Shown: positions 11,228 through 23,124, numbered from the stretch's first letter. The stretch: 64,000 nucleotides of DNA from Cavia porcellus (GCF_034190915.1 NW_026947514.1:6841701-6905700), one strand, 5' to 3'. Made by a program: numbers and translations. Notes: a model not told the origin generated them from the sequence alone.

Positions 11228-11400
11228 TAAGTCACTTCATCTGCACCTTTATTGCCCTCCTTGATACAGATGAGGAAACTGAGGCATGGAGGTCAAGGGC
11301 TTTGCCCGAGGCCACAGATCTAATAGGACGTGGAGAGAGCCGGGCTTTGGACCTGCTGCTCACTCCGTCTAAGACACTTGGCTCTTCCAAGCAGAGGAGA
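11228..11400 (-). mobile_element. MIR SINE, antisense
   Basis: The segment ACAGATGAGGAAACTGAGGC, then TTTGCCCGAGGCCACAGATC and GAGAGCCGGGCTTTGGACC, is a near-textbook reversed MIR core. It is one of the clearest MIRs in the window. Confidence 0.88.
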
Positions 11401-11634
11401 GGGCAGGGCGGGGACCAAGAGGTCGCAGGAGGCAGCCTGAGATGACAGTGCCATCCAGACATGCAGAGACAATTGGTGACAGGCACTGTAGCTGAAGCAG
11501 ACAACCAGGGGCTCTCAGACCTCAGCCCGGGCCCAGCAGAATCCTGCCTTCCTTTGCATAAAGCACACCTTGAAGGCAAGTTTTCACCCCACAGTCACGG
11601 GTGGGATTCAGAGAGCTTTGACCCTGCTCGCTCT

Positions 11635-11636
<2 letters not shown>

Positions 11637-11665
<29 letters not shown>

Positions 11666-11666
11666 T
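11637..11666 (+). repeat. (GT)n microsatellite
   Basis: About 30 bp of uninterrupted TG/GT dinucleotide follows CTCTTGC. The flanks (11400-11636 and 11667-12179) hold nothing I recognise. Confidence 0.97.
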
Positions 11667-12179
11667 TAGGCTGAGAATTTTTTCCAAGTTTGCACTTGCA
11701 ATGCACAGCCTTGGAGTAGCTGCTGTGGCTTCCCTTGGGGTCCCAAGCAGGCAGTGAGATGAGCCTCTGGTGACCCTGGTTCCACAGAGACCACACCCTT
11801 CCCAACATCATCGTGGAACCTCCTAGGAGGATAGGGAAGAGCAGTTCCACCCTCACAAGTTCTGCAAATACTGAAAACCTACAGGCCACGCACTGCATCA
11901 GGAGACTGCACACCACTTGTAACTGGAGACCCAGATCCATTCAGAACAGTGTCCAACAGGCAGACAAAAGCTGGTGACAAGAGCTGGCAGAAGAGGATGC
12001 CACCATCCAGGCAGGACAGTCTGCCTGGGTGTTCAGGGAGAAGAAAGGAAGGGATGCGGGATGGGGTGTAGACCACAGCAGTACTGGCCACAGCAGTGTA
12101 GACCTGGAGGCTCCTGGAGACCTGAAGTGGATTTCAGTTGTCATGGGAGGGAGAAACTCAGACTTTGTTTCTTAATTCA

Positions 12180-13170
12180 CAGACCTTATTTTTTGGATTA
12201 TATTTAGGTTTACTGAAAACTTAAGTAGACAGTACCAAGGGCTCATATATTCACACTTCCCCTGTAACAGCTGGGGTCAGGAATGTTCCCCAAAGTCCCC
12301 ATGTGCTGCAGGTGTGACCCGCAGGGCCCCGCCCCTCCCTCCACTCTCTGCTTCCTGACCACCATGCCAGGAGTAGCTTTCCCTCCACTATGGCATTTCT
12401 GGGTCTAAGTCTGCCAACCATGGCCTAAGCCTCTGAAACTGTGAGTCATATAATATCTTTCTTCCTTTATGCTGCAAGGCTCAGATATTTTGTCTCAGCT
12501 CCTAGGGAAGTGACTGAGACACCCCCAACACAAACATCCCACTAACACAAGCATCTCACATTATTTATTATCAAGTGACCTGATAGCAATACGTCATAAT
12601 TGACCAAACCCCACATTGGGGTTCACTCTTTGTGTTATACCTTGATCCTGACAAATGTATGAACGTCATATATGCTCCACTGAAATACTCAATATAACGC
12701 TTCCACTGCCCTAAATAACCCTGATGCCTACCTGTTCCTCCTTTTACCCTAGGGTTAAAACTCTGGCAGAGTCTGAACCTTTTACTGTCTGTAATTTTAC
12801 TTTTCCCAGAATCTTCTGGTTAGAACCATGCGGTATCTATGACCTCTTCAGGCGACCTTCTTTCACTTAGCAATCTCATTTGAATTTCTACCATGTCTAT
12901 TCAGGGCTGGCAAGCTGATTTTTTTTAATTGCTTCCTAATATTCCATCATACCAATGTGCCCCCTGTTTGTCCATCCTTTCCCCTCCTAAAGAGTATCTT
13001 GGCTGATCCCAGTTCGGGGTGATAGGAAAGCTCCTATAAACATCCCTGGGCAGAGTTTTATGTAGCCACGAAAGTATTTGGTTAACACTTAGGAGTGTGC
13101 CTGCTGGATTGTGTGCCAAGGCTGTGTTGAGCTTTAAGGAAACTGCAGAACTGCCTTCCGGAGTTATGGC
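12180..13170 (-). mobile_element. Old L1 (L1M type) 3' region, antisense, split by an LTR
   Basis: Read on the plus strand the block follows the reversed mammalian L1 3' region in order: GGTTTACTGAAAACTTAAG, GGGTTCACTCTTTGTGTTAT, TCCTGACAAATGTATGAACG, CTTCTTTCACTTAGCAATC-like words, TAATATTCCATCATACCAATG, CTCCTATAAACATCC and GGAACTGCAGAACTGCC-like words. A MaLR LTR interrupts it at 12263-12521, and the L1 resumes just after. Its high divergence places it before the rodent radiation. Confidence 0.85.
12263..12521 (+). mobile_element. MT/ORR1-like MaLR LTR nested in the L1
   Basis: The element starts TGTAACAGCTGGGGTC and ends GACTGAGACA (TG...CA). It carries CTGAAACTGTGAGTCATAT and a TGTCTCAGCTCC block near its 3' end. 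It is flanked by TCCCC (12258-12262) and CCCCC (12522-12526), consistent with the 5 bp duplication of ERVL-type elements. No internal sequence remains. At about 259 bp it is shorter than a full rodent MaLR LTR. Confidence 0.82.
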
Positions 13171-14599
13171 TCTGGTGCAGAGGCTGGGAGACTCATTTGT
13201 CTGCAGAGCACAGGCCCCACAGCAAACAGGGGAGAGATCTGTGCGCCAGTGCAAAACGGGACCATGCAGCTGCTCCTTGAGGCTGCAGGAAACAAGGTCA
13301 GAAAGGGCCTCACTGAAGAACGGAGTCTGTTTTGCATGAAAACAATCCATGAATGACCACCTTGACAGATAGAGGTCGCATTTGCAAAAGGTGCTTGAGC
13401 CACACCCCCACCCTCAGATTAGATTTGGGGTGGCTTCCAGTTCTGTGTTTAGAGAAGGCTTCATTCAAATAGTAAGCAGAAAAGGTTCCAAGAAGCTCCC
13501 CCGCCCCGCTTTCTTTTTACCGTGCAAGAAGCTGGCTTCGTACAATGTCTAAACCTAACAATTTAGCTGGATTCTCCTTTGCAGTAATTATGTGATGATC
13601 AATGTCTCTGTCTCTCCTAGGGGGAAAACCTACTAAATATATGTTCTATCTAAAATTGTTGTTTTTATTGTTATAAACCAGGACAAGTGAGGTGCTGTTT
13701 CATATTTAGCAACATATAATTTACCTCTTGTACACCTTTCTTTAAACTTGTGGTTACCTTGTCTCAAGGTAAAGAGTGGCAAACAATGAATTAGTGTCAT
13801 TATCTTATAATCAAACACAGAGCCACCAACAATGAATGTCATTCCGTCCTAATAGGGAAATAACCCGCCAATTCTACAATGGTCATTATGGCAGCAAAAT
13901 TTAATAATGCTCTGACTTTTTTCTCCCCCTTTCTTATTTTCAACACCAATTAAAACTGTTTTCAAGTGCTTCTTCCTACGTTGTCTGAATCCCAGTCAGC
14001 AAAATGATTGTTTAGCAAATGCGATCTGGCAGGAGAAACTAAGGGATTCTGTTCTTTTAAATCGTGAGCCGGTTTAAGGAAGTGGAGTATTCTGTGTGCT
14101 GGGGGATGTTGTCTGCCTCAGAGAGGAGGCGCAGGGGGAAAAGATGGGTGCTCCAGGGCAGGGAAGGGAAATGAGGAAGGAATCCCAGACCCCGTGCTAA
14201 CTGAGGAGTGCCTGCACAGCCTCATGAAATAGGCATGGCTGGCATCGATTTGCAGGTAAGAGTGGAGGTTTAAGGACTGGAAGCAGTATCTTAAGGAAAG
14301 AGAAGCAGAGATGCAAGGACCTGGACCTGAGTTCCGGACGGAGGCCCCAGTTCACTGCAGGCACAGCGCGTGCTCTCCTTACAGACTCTGCCCGCATGTG
14401 TTCCACAGCTTCCTATCTCTGGAACAAGATACCTGTCAGCTTGAGGTCTGAGAAGCTAACCAAGTGGCTCAGCAGGGGGCCAGGGTCCCCACTTGGCAAA
14501 CATTCTCGTCCTGTGCAAGAGGAGGGCACAGAGATGGTGTGAGTGTTACAGGCCCCAGGGCAGGCAGCCTCCTCCAATATAAGGGAGGCAAAGAGGCTT
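13171..14599. other. Unassigned sequence, partly AT-rich and possibly conserved
   Basis: I recognise no element. The part at 13850-14080 (CCGCCAATTCTACAATGG, GGCAGCAAAATTTAATAATG) is repeat-free and AT-rich and could be constrained. A weak MIR-like piece may lie at 14215-14300. No coding structure is visible. Confidence 0.35.
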
Positions 14600-14792
14600 G
14601 CGGCCCCTCGCGTGCTCTTGTTGATTTTGCTGTCTTCTGCCACCTTGACGTGTTGCCCCTGTGCTGTGTGACCCTGCCTTGGAGCTGCTTGATTATGGAC
14701 TGAAACCTCCACCAAACAATGAGCTACATAAACCTTTCCAGCTTTGAGTGTCAGGTCTTTTGTCCCAGTGGTGAGAAAAAAGTAACTAAGAC
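14600..14792 (+). mobile_element. MT/ORR1-like MaLR LTR, 3' part
   Basis: GCCTTGGAGCTGCTTGATTA, GGACTGAAACCTCCACC, an ATAAACCTTTCC polyadenylation region and GTAACTAAGAC at the end match the 3' half of a rodent MaLR LTR in sense orientation. The 5' half is missing. It abuts an inverted copy. Confidence 0.75.
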
Positions 14793-15030
14793 CCCACCTG
14801 ACATTTGCCCTTTAAAAGAGGATTATTATGGCTCACGGTTTCAGAAGTTTCAGTCTGCTGGCCCCAAGGCAGGGATGTCACAGCAGAAAGGTATGATGGA
14901 GCAAAGCTGCTCACCTTATGGCAACTGGGAAGCAGGGTCTGGGTCCCTAACATCATGCCTGCGTGACCCACCCAGACACACCGGGGCTGTGCTTTACTAA
15001 TGTCTCCAAACAGTTAAACTGACAGTCAAT
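14793..15030 (-). mobile_element. MT/ORR1-like MaLR LTR, antisense, head-to-head with its neighbour
   Basis: It reads CACCTGACATTTGCCC, TATTATGGCTCACGG, TTTCAGAAGTTTCAGTCTGC and CAAAGCTGCTCACC, the reversed LTR landmarks. It joins the preceding sense copy 3' end to 3' end with no recognisable spacer, making an imperfect inverted repeat over about 200 bp each side. Confidence 0.78.
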
Positions 15031-18000
15031 AAAATACCACAGTGTGTGTCCCACATAGCCAGGGCATCTATGCAATTGTGTTGTATCTTTTAAATGATTT
15101 TTTATTGCATTAACACCCCTGTTAGGTACCTACAGTACACAGAGAGCTATTCTAGGTAACAAGGACTGGCTACTGAATGGCGTATCTCTAGCGGTCTTGG
15201 TCTTAACTACTCAACTTAGAGCTATGTCCCATGATACATCAGTGGTCAGCTAACTGGGACCCAAAGCCAAATGGCTATGGCACCACCCTCTGTAACTAAG
15301 GTTTTCTAGAAATATAGTTAAACTGTTACTCTGAATTCATTGCTTGACTTAGCAAATAAAAATACAGATTGGCCAGTTAAGTTGGAATTTCAATTAAACA
15401 ACAAAAATCATTTAGGATAATTGTATCTCAACAATGGAAATATATTTATCTTTAAAGATTATCGATTCATTGAACTGATCTTCACATTTACCTGGGAATC
15501 TTACACTGTGCCTAGCAGGTTCTTATGCAAATCTCCTGCATCGTCACTCCAGACAGCTTCCTCACCTGAACCCTTTCTGGGCCACCACAGGCCTTGGAGG
15601 AAAAATGACCGATCGTGACCTGTAACCAATCAGGAGCCCCCAGGACACCTCAGGGGAGACCCCCAGGCTCTGGCAGGCCACTGAGCCACTTGGATATAAA
15701 TGCAGCCTGTGTTTTCCGGCTCATGAGGGACCCACATATGGTCACCCCACCATCATCCTGTATCTTCTGAGCCATAGTATTGAGGTAGCAGAGTCCCCAT
15801 CAAAGTGCTCCCTTGGTTTATGGGGTGGCTAGGCACTGTACCCATCTCCCCCCTCATCCAGTGCCGCCCCAGTGTGGTGCAGCTGACGCAGGGGCTGGGA
15901 GGAGGTCGAGCACACTGGCTCTGTGTGGATGGGGCTGCTTTCAGTGTCCTATGCTCTGGGGCCCTAGAACTGACCGTGTACACTGCCCACCACTGAAAAC
16001 ACGCTGAGAACAGCTGTCCCGGTCAGCTGGCTCCTGCATCGGGCCCACACCCTGTTTCACAGGCCATCCACCTCTTTCTAGGACTCCAGAGGCTCAAAAT
16101 GACCCAGCGAGGCCTGGTCCTACACATCCAACCAAAGCCAAGAGGCTGAGAAGGGGAATTTGACTTCAAGACCAGCACCGGACAGGCTTCTTGAATACAA
16201 TGGTCCGAGTATCAAGCTTAAGTGAGGAGAGCTACTTTCCTGTTCATCACTGCTTCTCAGGACCTGCAAGAATCCCTGACTCTTACTAGGGGCTCATAAA
16301 TATTTATTACTTGAATGAATGAATGAATGAATGAATGAAGTTTAGAAATTTCTGAATGCCTTTGCACTAAATGTCTTTGGAAATCTCATGGAGCACTAGG
16401 AAACCTGCAGACCTATCTCAGTTTTCAGGTAATTTGGAGGTTCTGTGGCTCTCTCGGAGTGGGAAGACAGTCCTGAATCCAGATTAAAAACTGATGATCT
16501 CATTCAACCTCCTCCATTGCCTGGAGGGAGAAATGAGGCTTAAGAGGCGGCAGATGGGCCTCAGGTCACAGGTTCTGACTCTTGCCTCCTGCCTCCTCTC
16601 CAGGCCGAGTCCTTCGCCTTCTCCTGCGTCTCAGTCAGAGTAACTAGACCACCTGACCATGCTACTGAGCACTGCACTCAGCTTACATTAAAATTCTTTA
16701 ATTTTTCTAATATTCCCATCAATAATGTCTATTGAAGCCATCAGCTGGTTTCCCAACGTTAAGCATTCTTGAAGCAGAAAATGAATGTAAATAATTAAAA
16801 GAAAAAAGAAAAGAAAAAAAAAACTAGGGAAATCTATCCAATTTGTCAGATTTGGCATAAAAAAATGTGAAATGCAGTATTTGGGATAATAAAATATATG
16901 AAGTTTTTTTTTTAAAAAAATAAATGAATTTCAATAATCGTCATGTGGGTTTGGGCAGGTCCCATCATTCTTTCCAGAAGCACCATGATAAATCCTTCCC
17001 ATGCACACAAAGCCCCACTGGGTCCACGAGAGTCAAAATCCAGCAGGCACTCAGGAAAAAGGTGAGAATGAGCCTCCGCCCTCGGCAGGGCCCCAGTTTA
17101 ATGAGGAAAAGGGCACTGTTGCTGGAGCACATGCCCAGTGGAACGGTAACAGGGATGTTCAGGATGGGTCGGAGGATCTGAGTACTGTTATCACCCACAG
17201 TTCTCATGGTCCACATGCAACCAGCATAGGGCTCTGGGGATCCCATGAGGAATTTCCAGTGGCTGCAGGAAATGATGGGGCCTGGGAGGAAGGGTTAGCA
17301 GCTCCGGCTCCAGAGAAGGTTGCGAGCCCCAGTGGACAGCTTCTTGGAGGTGTTGGGCAGCTGTAAGCTGCCTGCAGAAAGTGCTTAAAGAGGTCACTTT
17401 GCAGAGCAGTGACAGGGAGAGGAGGCAGGGGCCTGTCTCAGACAGCTCATGGAAGAAGTGGATGAGGGAAGCATGGGGGAAGAACACAGGGCTCAGACCT
17501 TCTTGCCCTCCCAGCGCCATGAAGTCGAAACCGGGAAGCCACAGTATCACCTGGGGAGCAGGTGTGGCCCCCCAGCCCAGGTGCCCCAATTGCTGCCACC
17601 CTTTCCTTTGGTGCCAGAAAATGAATTACATCCGCAGTTGTTTGTTTTTTATTATTAAAATGTTAATATTTATCTTATCGCAGTTTATTTTAAAATGAGA
17701 TCAAAGAAATTAAAATTTTAAAATGAGCTCACACCTCAACAGAGAAAATAATATAATAAGATAGATGATCCTGTTTTAATGAAAATCTCCCCTGTACACA
17801 TGTGTCCAGCAACCACTTCCACGGTGGTTAAAATTACAGTTAGAAGAGACCAATATGTATTTTCATATTTCGTTTCAGTTTTTCAGATTAAAATATATGC
17901 AAATTCAAACTTCAAATAAAGGGTGTCCATCAGCTGCCTTAAAGGACAGCTGCAGAAACTAGAGGAGCTTCTAGAAGATGATAGTTGACAGTGACCAGCA

Positions 18001-18794
18001 GGCACAGCCCCTTTGACTTGGTGACAACCTCTCCCTGGCTGTCTCATCTCCACAACCTCCCCTGGTGGCTCTCTGTCATAGCCCTGCCAAGCAGGAGTGC
18101 ACGCACACCCATGCCCAGCAGACACCCAAAAAAGTTCTCCACCCACAGATCAGTGAGGCTGGAGGTGCTCACCCTGCCCACACCTATGAAAGGCACCCTT
18201 TGGGGCATCTTCCTACAAAGGTAGGGGTGCATGGATGTGGTAGCTCGGCTGTCCCACCAGGGTGGGTTTCCTCTTGATCTCATCTGCAGCTCCCCTTTCC
18301 CTGTCTCCTGAACCAACTCTGAGCTCCTCAGGGGTAAACCCTGCCCAGTAGCTTCGAAGTAGGAAGTGGGCAAACGATGACTCATTGGGCTCATGACCCT
18401 GCAAAGCCAGGAGTGCTGTGGGATGTCCTGTCCACTGGTCACCCAAAGTCCCTCTGCTGGTGGCTGGGCATGGAGGGGTAAGTTCACATCTCCAGGTGAA
18501 GCTGCTTTGCAAACGTGAGAACTCCAGGTGGCCCCAGACCTCTGCTTCCTGCACCTCACCTTGGGGCCAGGCACTACTGACACTGCACCCCATCTCCATT
18601 GCTTTTCCTATCTGTAGCCCATGGCAAGCACACACAGGTGGCTATCCTGGTCCCCAGGCCACCATCTCCCATCCAGAAGCTCAGGTGGCCACCGCACCAG
18701 ACCCTGAGATCAGCTGCTAGGCACCCAAGCCTTAGTCCTGCAGCTTGGGAGTAATGGGTGGAGTTTTCCCTTCCTCTCCACCACATTTGCATGG
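15031..18794. other. Mostly unassigned non-coding sequence
   Basis: Weak L2-like words lie at 15100-15170 and MIR-like words at 16490-16580. A-rich low-complexity sequence fills 16790-16925 and AT-rich sequence 17640-17770. The 179-codon minus-strand frame at 18044-18583 and the frames around 17001-17589 overlap on both strands and resemble no protein I know. Confidence 0.45.
16240..16340 (+). mobile_element. L2 3' end with GAAT expansion
   Basis: GGGGCTCATAAATATTTATT followed by ACTTGAATGAATGAATG is the end of an L2 LINE, whose native terminus is already a short GAATGAAT repeat. Here it has grown to about six units (16313-16338). Confidence 0.75.
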
Positions 18795-19020
18795 AGCAAG
18801 CAAAGCTTTTAGTCGCTGAGATTCAGGCGAATGCATAAAATGGATGAACATTTTAGTTAATGTTCTAAGAAGATTTCCAAAAGCAGTTTGATTGTGTACT
18901 ATTAGCATTAATTAATCTCCAGACCGAGACCAGTCGCTCTATTAGGCGAAGGCATATTTTAATCCATTTCTCCGTTCAGATCTGTGCCGGGAGAAGGTAG
19001 TTTGGTGGCTTCTTTGCATT
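18795..19020. promoter_or_regulatory. Candidate conserved non-coding block
   Basis: This is repeat-free sequence with a perfect 10 bp palindrome ATTAATTAAT (18907-18916), a TGCATAAAATGG word and a TTTGCATTAAC word, all of homeodomain/POU type. CpGs are present despite the AT-rich context. Regulatory function is inference. Confidence 0.3.
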
Positions 19021-19379
19021 AACACAGTGCACCACAGACACCCAGCAGCGTGCGGTGCCAGTGCGGTTGCGGAGCTGACCTACAGCAAGGTGGACACGGG
19101 AAGAGCAACTCTAGGGCAGCACCTTCCTGGAATCTGAACTCCTGCTTCAGCAAAGGGCCAGGCAGGGCACCAACCACACGGTTACTGACTGCACCGCCCC
19201 AACCTCTAAGGCAATTTTTGTACAGATTTAGCAAGAAATCAAATGCCATTCGTTCTTGAGGACAGAAGTCCTCTGGCAAGCAAATGGTTTCAGGGGTAAG
19301 GAGCAGACCCGGAGCTGCTCCAGTCATCAGTCGTTCTGTACATGATGTGACTGTAGACAGCGGTCACTTTCCTTCATTC

Positions 19380-19700
19380 TGCATATGTGCAAAGAGGATG
19401 TAGATTTGTGCATGCACATGTATGTACGCGTGCTGAGCACATGGATGTGCTCCTCCATAAGGCAGATGCAGAGGCATATCTGCATACACATATATGTTCA
19501 GACAAGCCAGGGTTTCGTATGCATGCAGTGCGTGTGTCAGCAGGTCCATGTATGTCCATGAGTACACACTTTGCAATAAAGACAAGTCTACTTGTGCCAA
19601 TCACGAGTGAATACAGACACGTTTGTGTGAGTTACACATGTGTGCCAATGTAGGTGGGTAAACGTGTGTCTTATGTGTGCCTGTCTGTGTATCCAGGAGA
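19380..19700. repeat. Degenerate TG/CA alternating purine-pyrimidine tract
   Basis: About 300 bp is unusually rich in TGTG, CACA, CATG, GCAC and TATG words (for example TGCATGCACATGTATGTACG) without a fixed period. It looks like an old, decayed TG microsatellite and could adopt Z-form DNA locally. Confidence 0.6.
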
Positions 19701-20797
19701 CAGTCCGGCGTTAAAGATTCTCCTTTCATTTTCCCAATCATAAGGAAGAAGCATCTGTCAGTTGAGTCACCTTAGAAAATATCAGCAAAGCCCCAATGGT
19801 GGCATCTGTTTGTGTCCCACGGAACCTAGTGGTGTCGTGGGATCTCTTGAGCTGGACGTGAAGGTTGGCTGCTGTTCACCTGTGTATGCCACCTTCCTCC
19901 CTACTCCCCAAGGAGTCAGGGCTCTGTCATTAAAGAGGGTGGACTGCCGGGGGGACTTCGCACAGCTCCTGTACCCTTGTGATCTTTCCAAGAGAACAAG
20001 ATTAGATGTTGTGAAGAAACACATCCCTGAGGCACATCCGAGGTCTTCGCGTTGTCATTTCCATGTGGAGGGAGAGGACAAGCCCTAAGGTCGCACACTC
20101 TGGTGAGGACTTCCATGTGGGAACGCTGTCTTCCCAGGAGCCATTTTCCCAACGTCTCCAGAAGAGCACTTCCTGTCTCGTGCCTCTTGCATCCCTGGCT
20201 CCTCTGTGTCATTTGCTTCCTTGCCTGGCTGGGGACTCAGGAACCTTGAGGTCATAGTGCCCAAGTGAGCACGTCGGCGCCTCCTGTCCAACCTCAACAG
20301 GGAGTCAGAGGTGGAGAAAGCGGAAACAGCAGTAGAGAGGAGAAACAAGCCACGCAATCAACCTGAGCCAGGGAGAGAGATGCTTAATGACGTGTCTCAG
20401 TGCTCCAGCTGCCACACGCTTTCCCACCCATCCTCTGTCGTCAGAGACGATCCCTCATTTCACAGATCCGTCACTTAACAGTGTGCTTAGGAGAGAGGGA
20501 GAGAGATGGGAAAGGGGAAGCCAAACCCCTCATAGGCTGCCTCTGAAATCGTAAGCAAATTTAGTTCTTGGAAAGGTTGCCAGATGGGTACCCAGAGACT
20601 GAACCCTTGAGCTTATCCATAAAAAGGAAACAGCCCAGGAGGTTGCTTACAAATGGCACCTCCAGCAAGAGGAGGGGCTAACTCTAGGTGGGGGCCCTTG
20701 CTGAAGCTCTGGGCACCACCTTCATTCTCTCCAGGAAGAAATGTGTCCAACTGTGTGGGCCATGCACAAATCCTGGGCAAATTAAAAAAGCACCCTT
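19701..20797. other. Unassigned non-coding sequence
   Basis: No repeat family or exon is recognised. Overlapping short frames on both strands (for example 19762-20088 and 19916-20212) look like chance frames. Confidence 0.45.
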
Positions 20798-21190
20798 GGT
20801 GTGATGGTTACCATCTTGTGTCACCTTGGCTGAGCCTTGTGTCCAGGAATTCAGTCAAACGTTACTCTGGACGTTTCTGCTCAGGCGCCTCTTGGATGAG
20901 ATTCACATTTCGATCAGTGAAGTCTGAGCAAAGTACACCCCGTCCTGAGACTGAGCCCAGTCTAACCAGCCAGGGACACCTACAGAACAGATTCTGGACT
21001 TCCCCAAGCAAGAAGAACCTCTGTCCTTAGCAACTGGGGCTCTGATTGCAGGTCTCCCCTGAACTCCAGCCTGCTGTCCACCACACGCAGTCACAGGAGA
21101 CAATCCCTTTCTGAAAACCACATCTCCCTCCTCACATATGTGTACACATCTTGTTGGTTCTGTTTCTCTTAAGAATTTTGACTAGTGCTC
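20798..21190 (+). mobile_element. MLT2-like ERVL LTR
   Basis: It opens TGGTTACCATCTTGTGTCACC-like, continues with CAGTCAAACGTTACTCTGG and TTGGATGAGATTCACATTTC, and ends GTTGGTTCTGTTTCTCTTAA-GAATTTTGACTAGT, matching the MLT2 end (ggttctgtttctctggagaaccctgactaat). It is old and a solo LTR. Confidence 0.8.
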
Positions 21191-21629
21191 CTGGAAACTC
21201 ATGTTAGTTTCAAAACTAACTTGTTGTCCCCAGAGTGAAGCTTTAGGAGAGTGACTCTCAGGAGATGGGGGTGCAGATTATGGAAGAGGCAGCATGGCAC
21301 CCCACAGGGCCCCCAGCTGGTTAGGAGGTCAGTAAGAAAAGCACAGAGCCTGTTGCAAAGGATGGTATGCTCCAAAGGAGGGCAGTAACATGACCCTAAT
21401 GAAACTTAGAACTCGAGTCTCAAGCCTAGTCCAGGAGCAGCTGCACCAGGTCTAGGAAAATAAGCAGAAGTGGGTCCAGACTGCAGCATGGCCAGTGGTG
21501 GAGGATGTATGGGTTTCTCACCATGAGACCAAGGGCAAGACAGTGGGAGACAGAGTCCAGCCCTGTAGGCTCTGAGGGCATTAAGCATGGGGCTTGCTTC
21601 CAGGCAAGGTCATGCCAAAGCTGCCTGGG

Positions 21630-21960
21630 TGCTACGGGCTCTGTTGCATCCCTCAAGTTTTGCATGCTGAAGCCCTAACCCGCAGTGTCTCAGAATGTAA
21701 GTATATTTAGAATACAGACTTTTACATGTGATTACATCCAAAGGACTCTGCAAAAACAGATTAGAGCCCAGACACATGCAGAGGGAAGATGTCAAGAAGG
21801 CACAGGGAAAAAGAAGACACATCTACCAGCCACAGCAAGAGACTTCTGAAGAAGCCAGCTTTGCTGGCACCTTGACCACAGACTTCCAGACTCCAGAACC
21901 TGGAGAACGTGATTGTATATTGTTCAAACCCCAGCATGGGCTGCTTTCTGAGCAAGCCAG
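21630..21960 (+). mobile_element. MLT1-like MaLR LTR
   Basis: It starts TGCTACGGGCTCTGTTGC and contains GCATGCTGAAGCCCTAACCC, ACATGTGATTACATCC, CAGACACATGCAGAGGGAAG and GACTTCCAGACTCCAGAACC, the ordered landmarks of an MLT1 LTR. No internal region is visible. Confidence 0.82.
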
Positions 21961-21984
21961 AAGGATGCAGCGTAGTTGCCACAT

Positions 21985-22160
21985 CCAACCGTTCATTTAT
22001 GAAACATTTACTAAACATCTGCCCTGTGCCAAGTCAGTTCCAAGCACCAATGAGGAAGATGGACAAGACCATTGCCTGTAGGAATCTGGTCTACTAGGGA
22101 AGGCAGAAACCTACGATCAGGGTGATTTCAAGTCATTGTAATGGTGCGGAAAAGAGAGGA
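21985..22160 (-). mobile_element. L2 LINE 3' end, antisense
   Basis: CGTTCATTTATGAAACATTT, ACATCTGCCCTGTGCCAAG, CAAGCACCAATGAGGAAGAT and ACCATTGCCTGTAGGAATCT follow the reversed L2 terminus (attcattcaacaaatattta ... tatgtgccaggc). The right edge is vague. Confidence 0.75.
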
Positions 22161-22689
22161 AGAAGATCGGAGAGAGGGCGATGTGGTCTTTGGGGGGGTA
22201 ATCATAGGAGAAGATTTGGCACCTGAATCCTAGAGGTCAGGAAGGGACAGTCAGGTGCAGTTTAGGGGCAGAAAGCTCCCAGAGGTCAGAGCCAGCCCGA
22301 GGCAGGGATGGGCCTGGTGTGTCTGGGTTGCTGGAAGTCGGGCAGTAGGATCACAGTGACCTACAGCAGTGGGGTCACAGAGACCACGAACCTCTCCCAC
22401 TGAAGCGTTTGTGCCATTATCTCTGTGTCTCTTTTCCAGTAAAGACAGGAAGAAAAGCGGGAAGTGGGGGAGAGTTGGGAGGCAGGGCAGGAGGAAGAAG
22501 GAAAGAAATTAAACTTCCTTTGGATGTTTCACACGGGATCAGGTTAAGGAATAACAGCACTGTAAGACAGCCCTGCTCCGCTGGGTGACACAGAGCAGGG
22601 AAAACACAAAGAGCAAAGAACAAGGAGCCAGGAGAAGAAAAATGCATGCATTTCTCCCTTCTGGTTTTGCTCAGGACTGCTAATGAGAG
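22161..22689. other. Unassigned, purine-rich in part
   Basis: AG-rich sequence at 22430-22510 and 22600-22640. No recognised gene or repeat. Confidence 0.4.
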
Positions 22690-22910
22690 CCCAGCCAGCA
22701 CAAAATCATGCTCCAATCTGCTATTTGTTAATAAGGCGAGTCATGATTTTAACTTATTATGGTGCACAGACGACTCCCTTCATTAATATAAATGAAATGG
22801 GGGGAATGGTGCCAAATGTTTCCAATGGAGACGGCGTGAGACTGCAAGGTGTAATTAGCTGAAAACACTAAGTGTATCAAAAAATTGTTCTGTAAGTAAA
22901 ACAGTTCAGT
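22690..22910. promoter_or_regulatory. Candidate conserved non-coding block
   Basis: Repeat-free AT-rich sequence with an inverted pair TTCATT (22779-22784) and AATGAA (22791-22796), a TAATTA core (22852-22857) and a GAGTCATGATTTTAAC word. The flanks on both sides are GC-richer. It resembles vertebrate developmental enhancers in texture only. Confidence 0.35.
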
Positions 22911-23124
22911 CGTTCAGGTAGGGGGCAGACAGCAGACAAATAAGGGGAGAGGACAGGGAAGAAATTCATCACACACCACATCTAGCTGGGAGCACGGAGC
23001 TGAGGTCACTGTTGGACTGGGGCAGGCCTGGGCTCCTAAACTGGTGTCCATCACATAGGCCAACCATCTCCCAAGGTAAGATGACTTCTCTGCAGCCTGG
23101 AGGCCACCTAGCCAATAACTAAGC

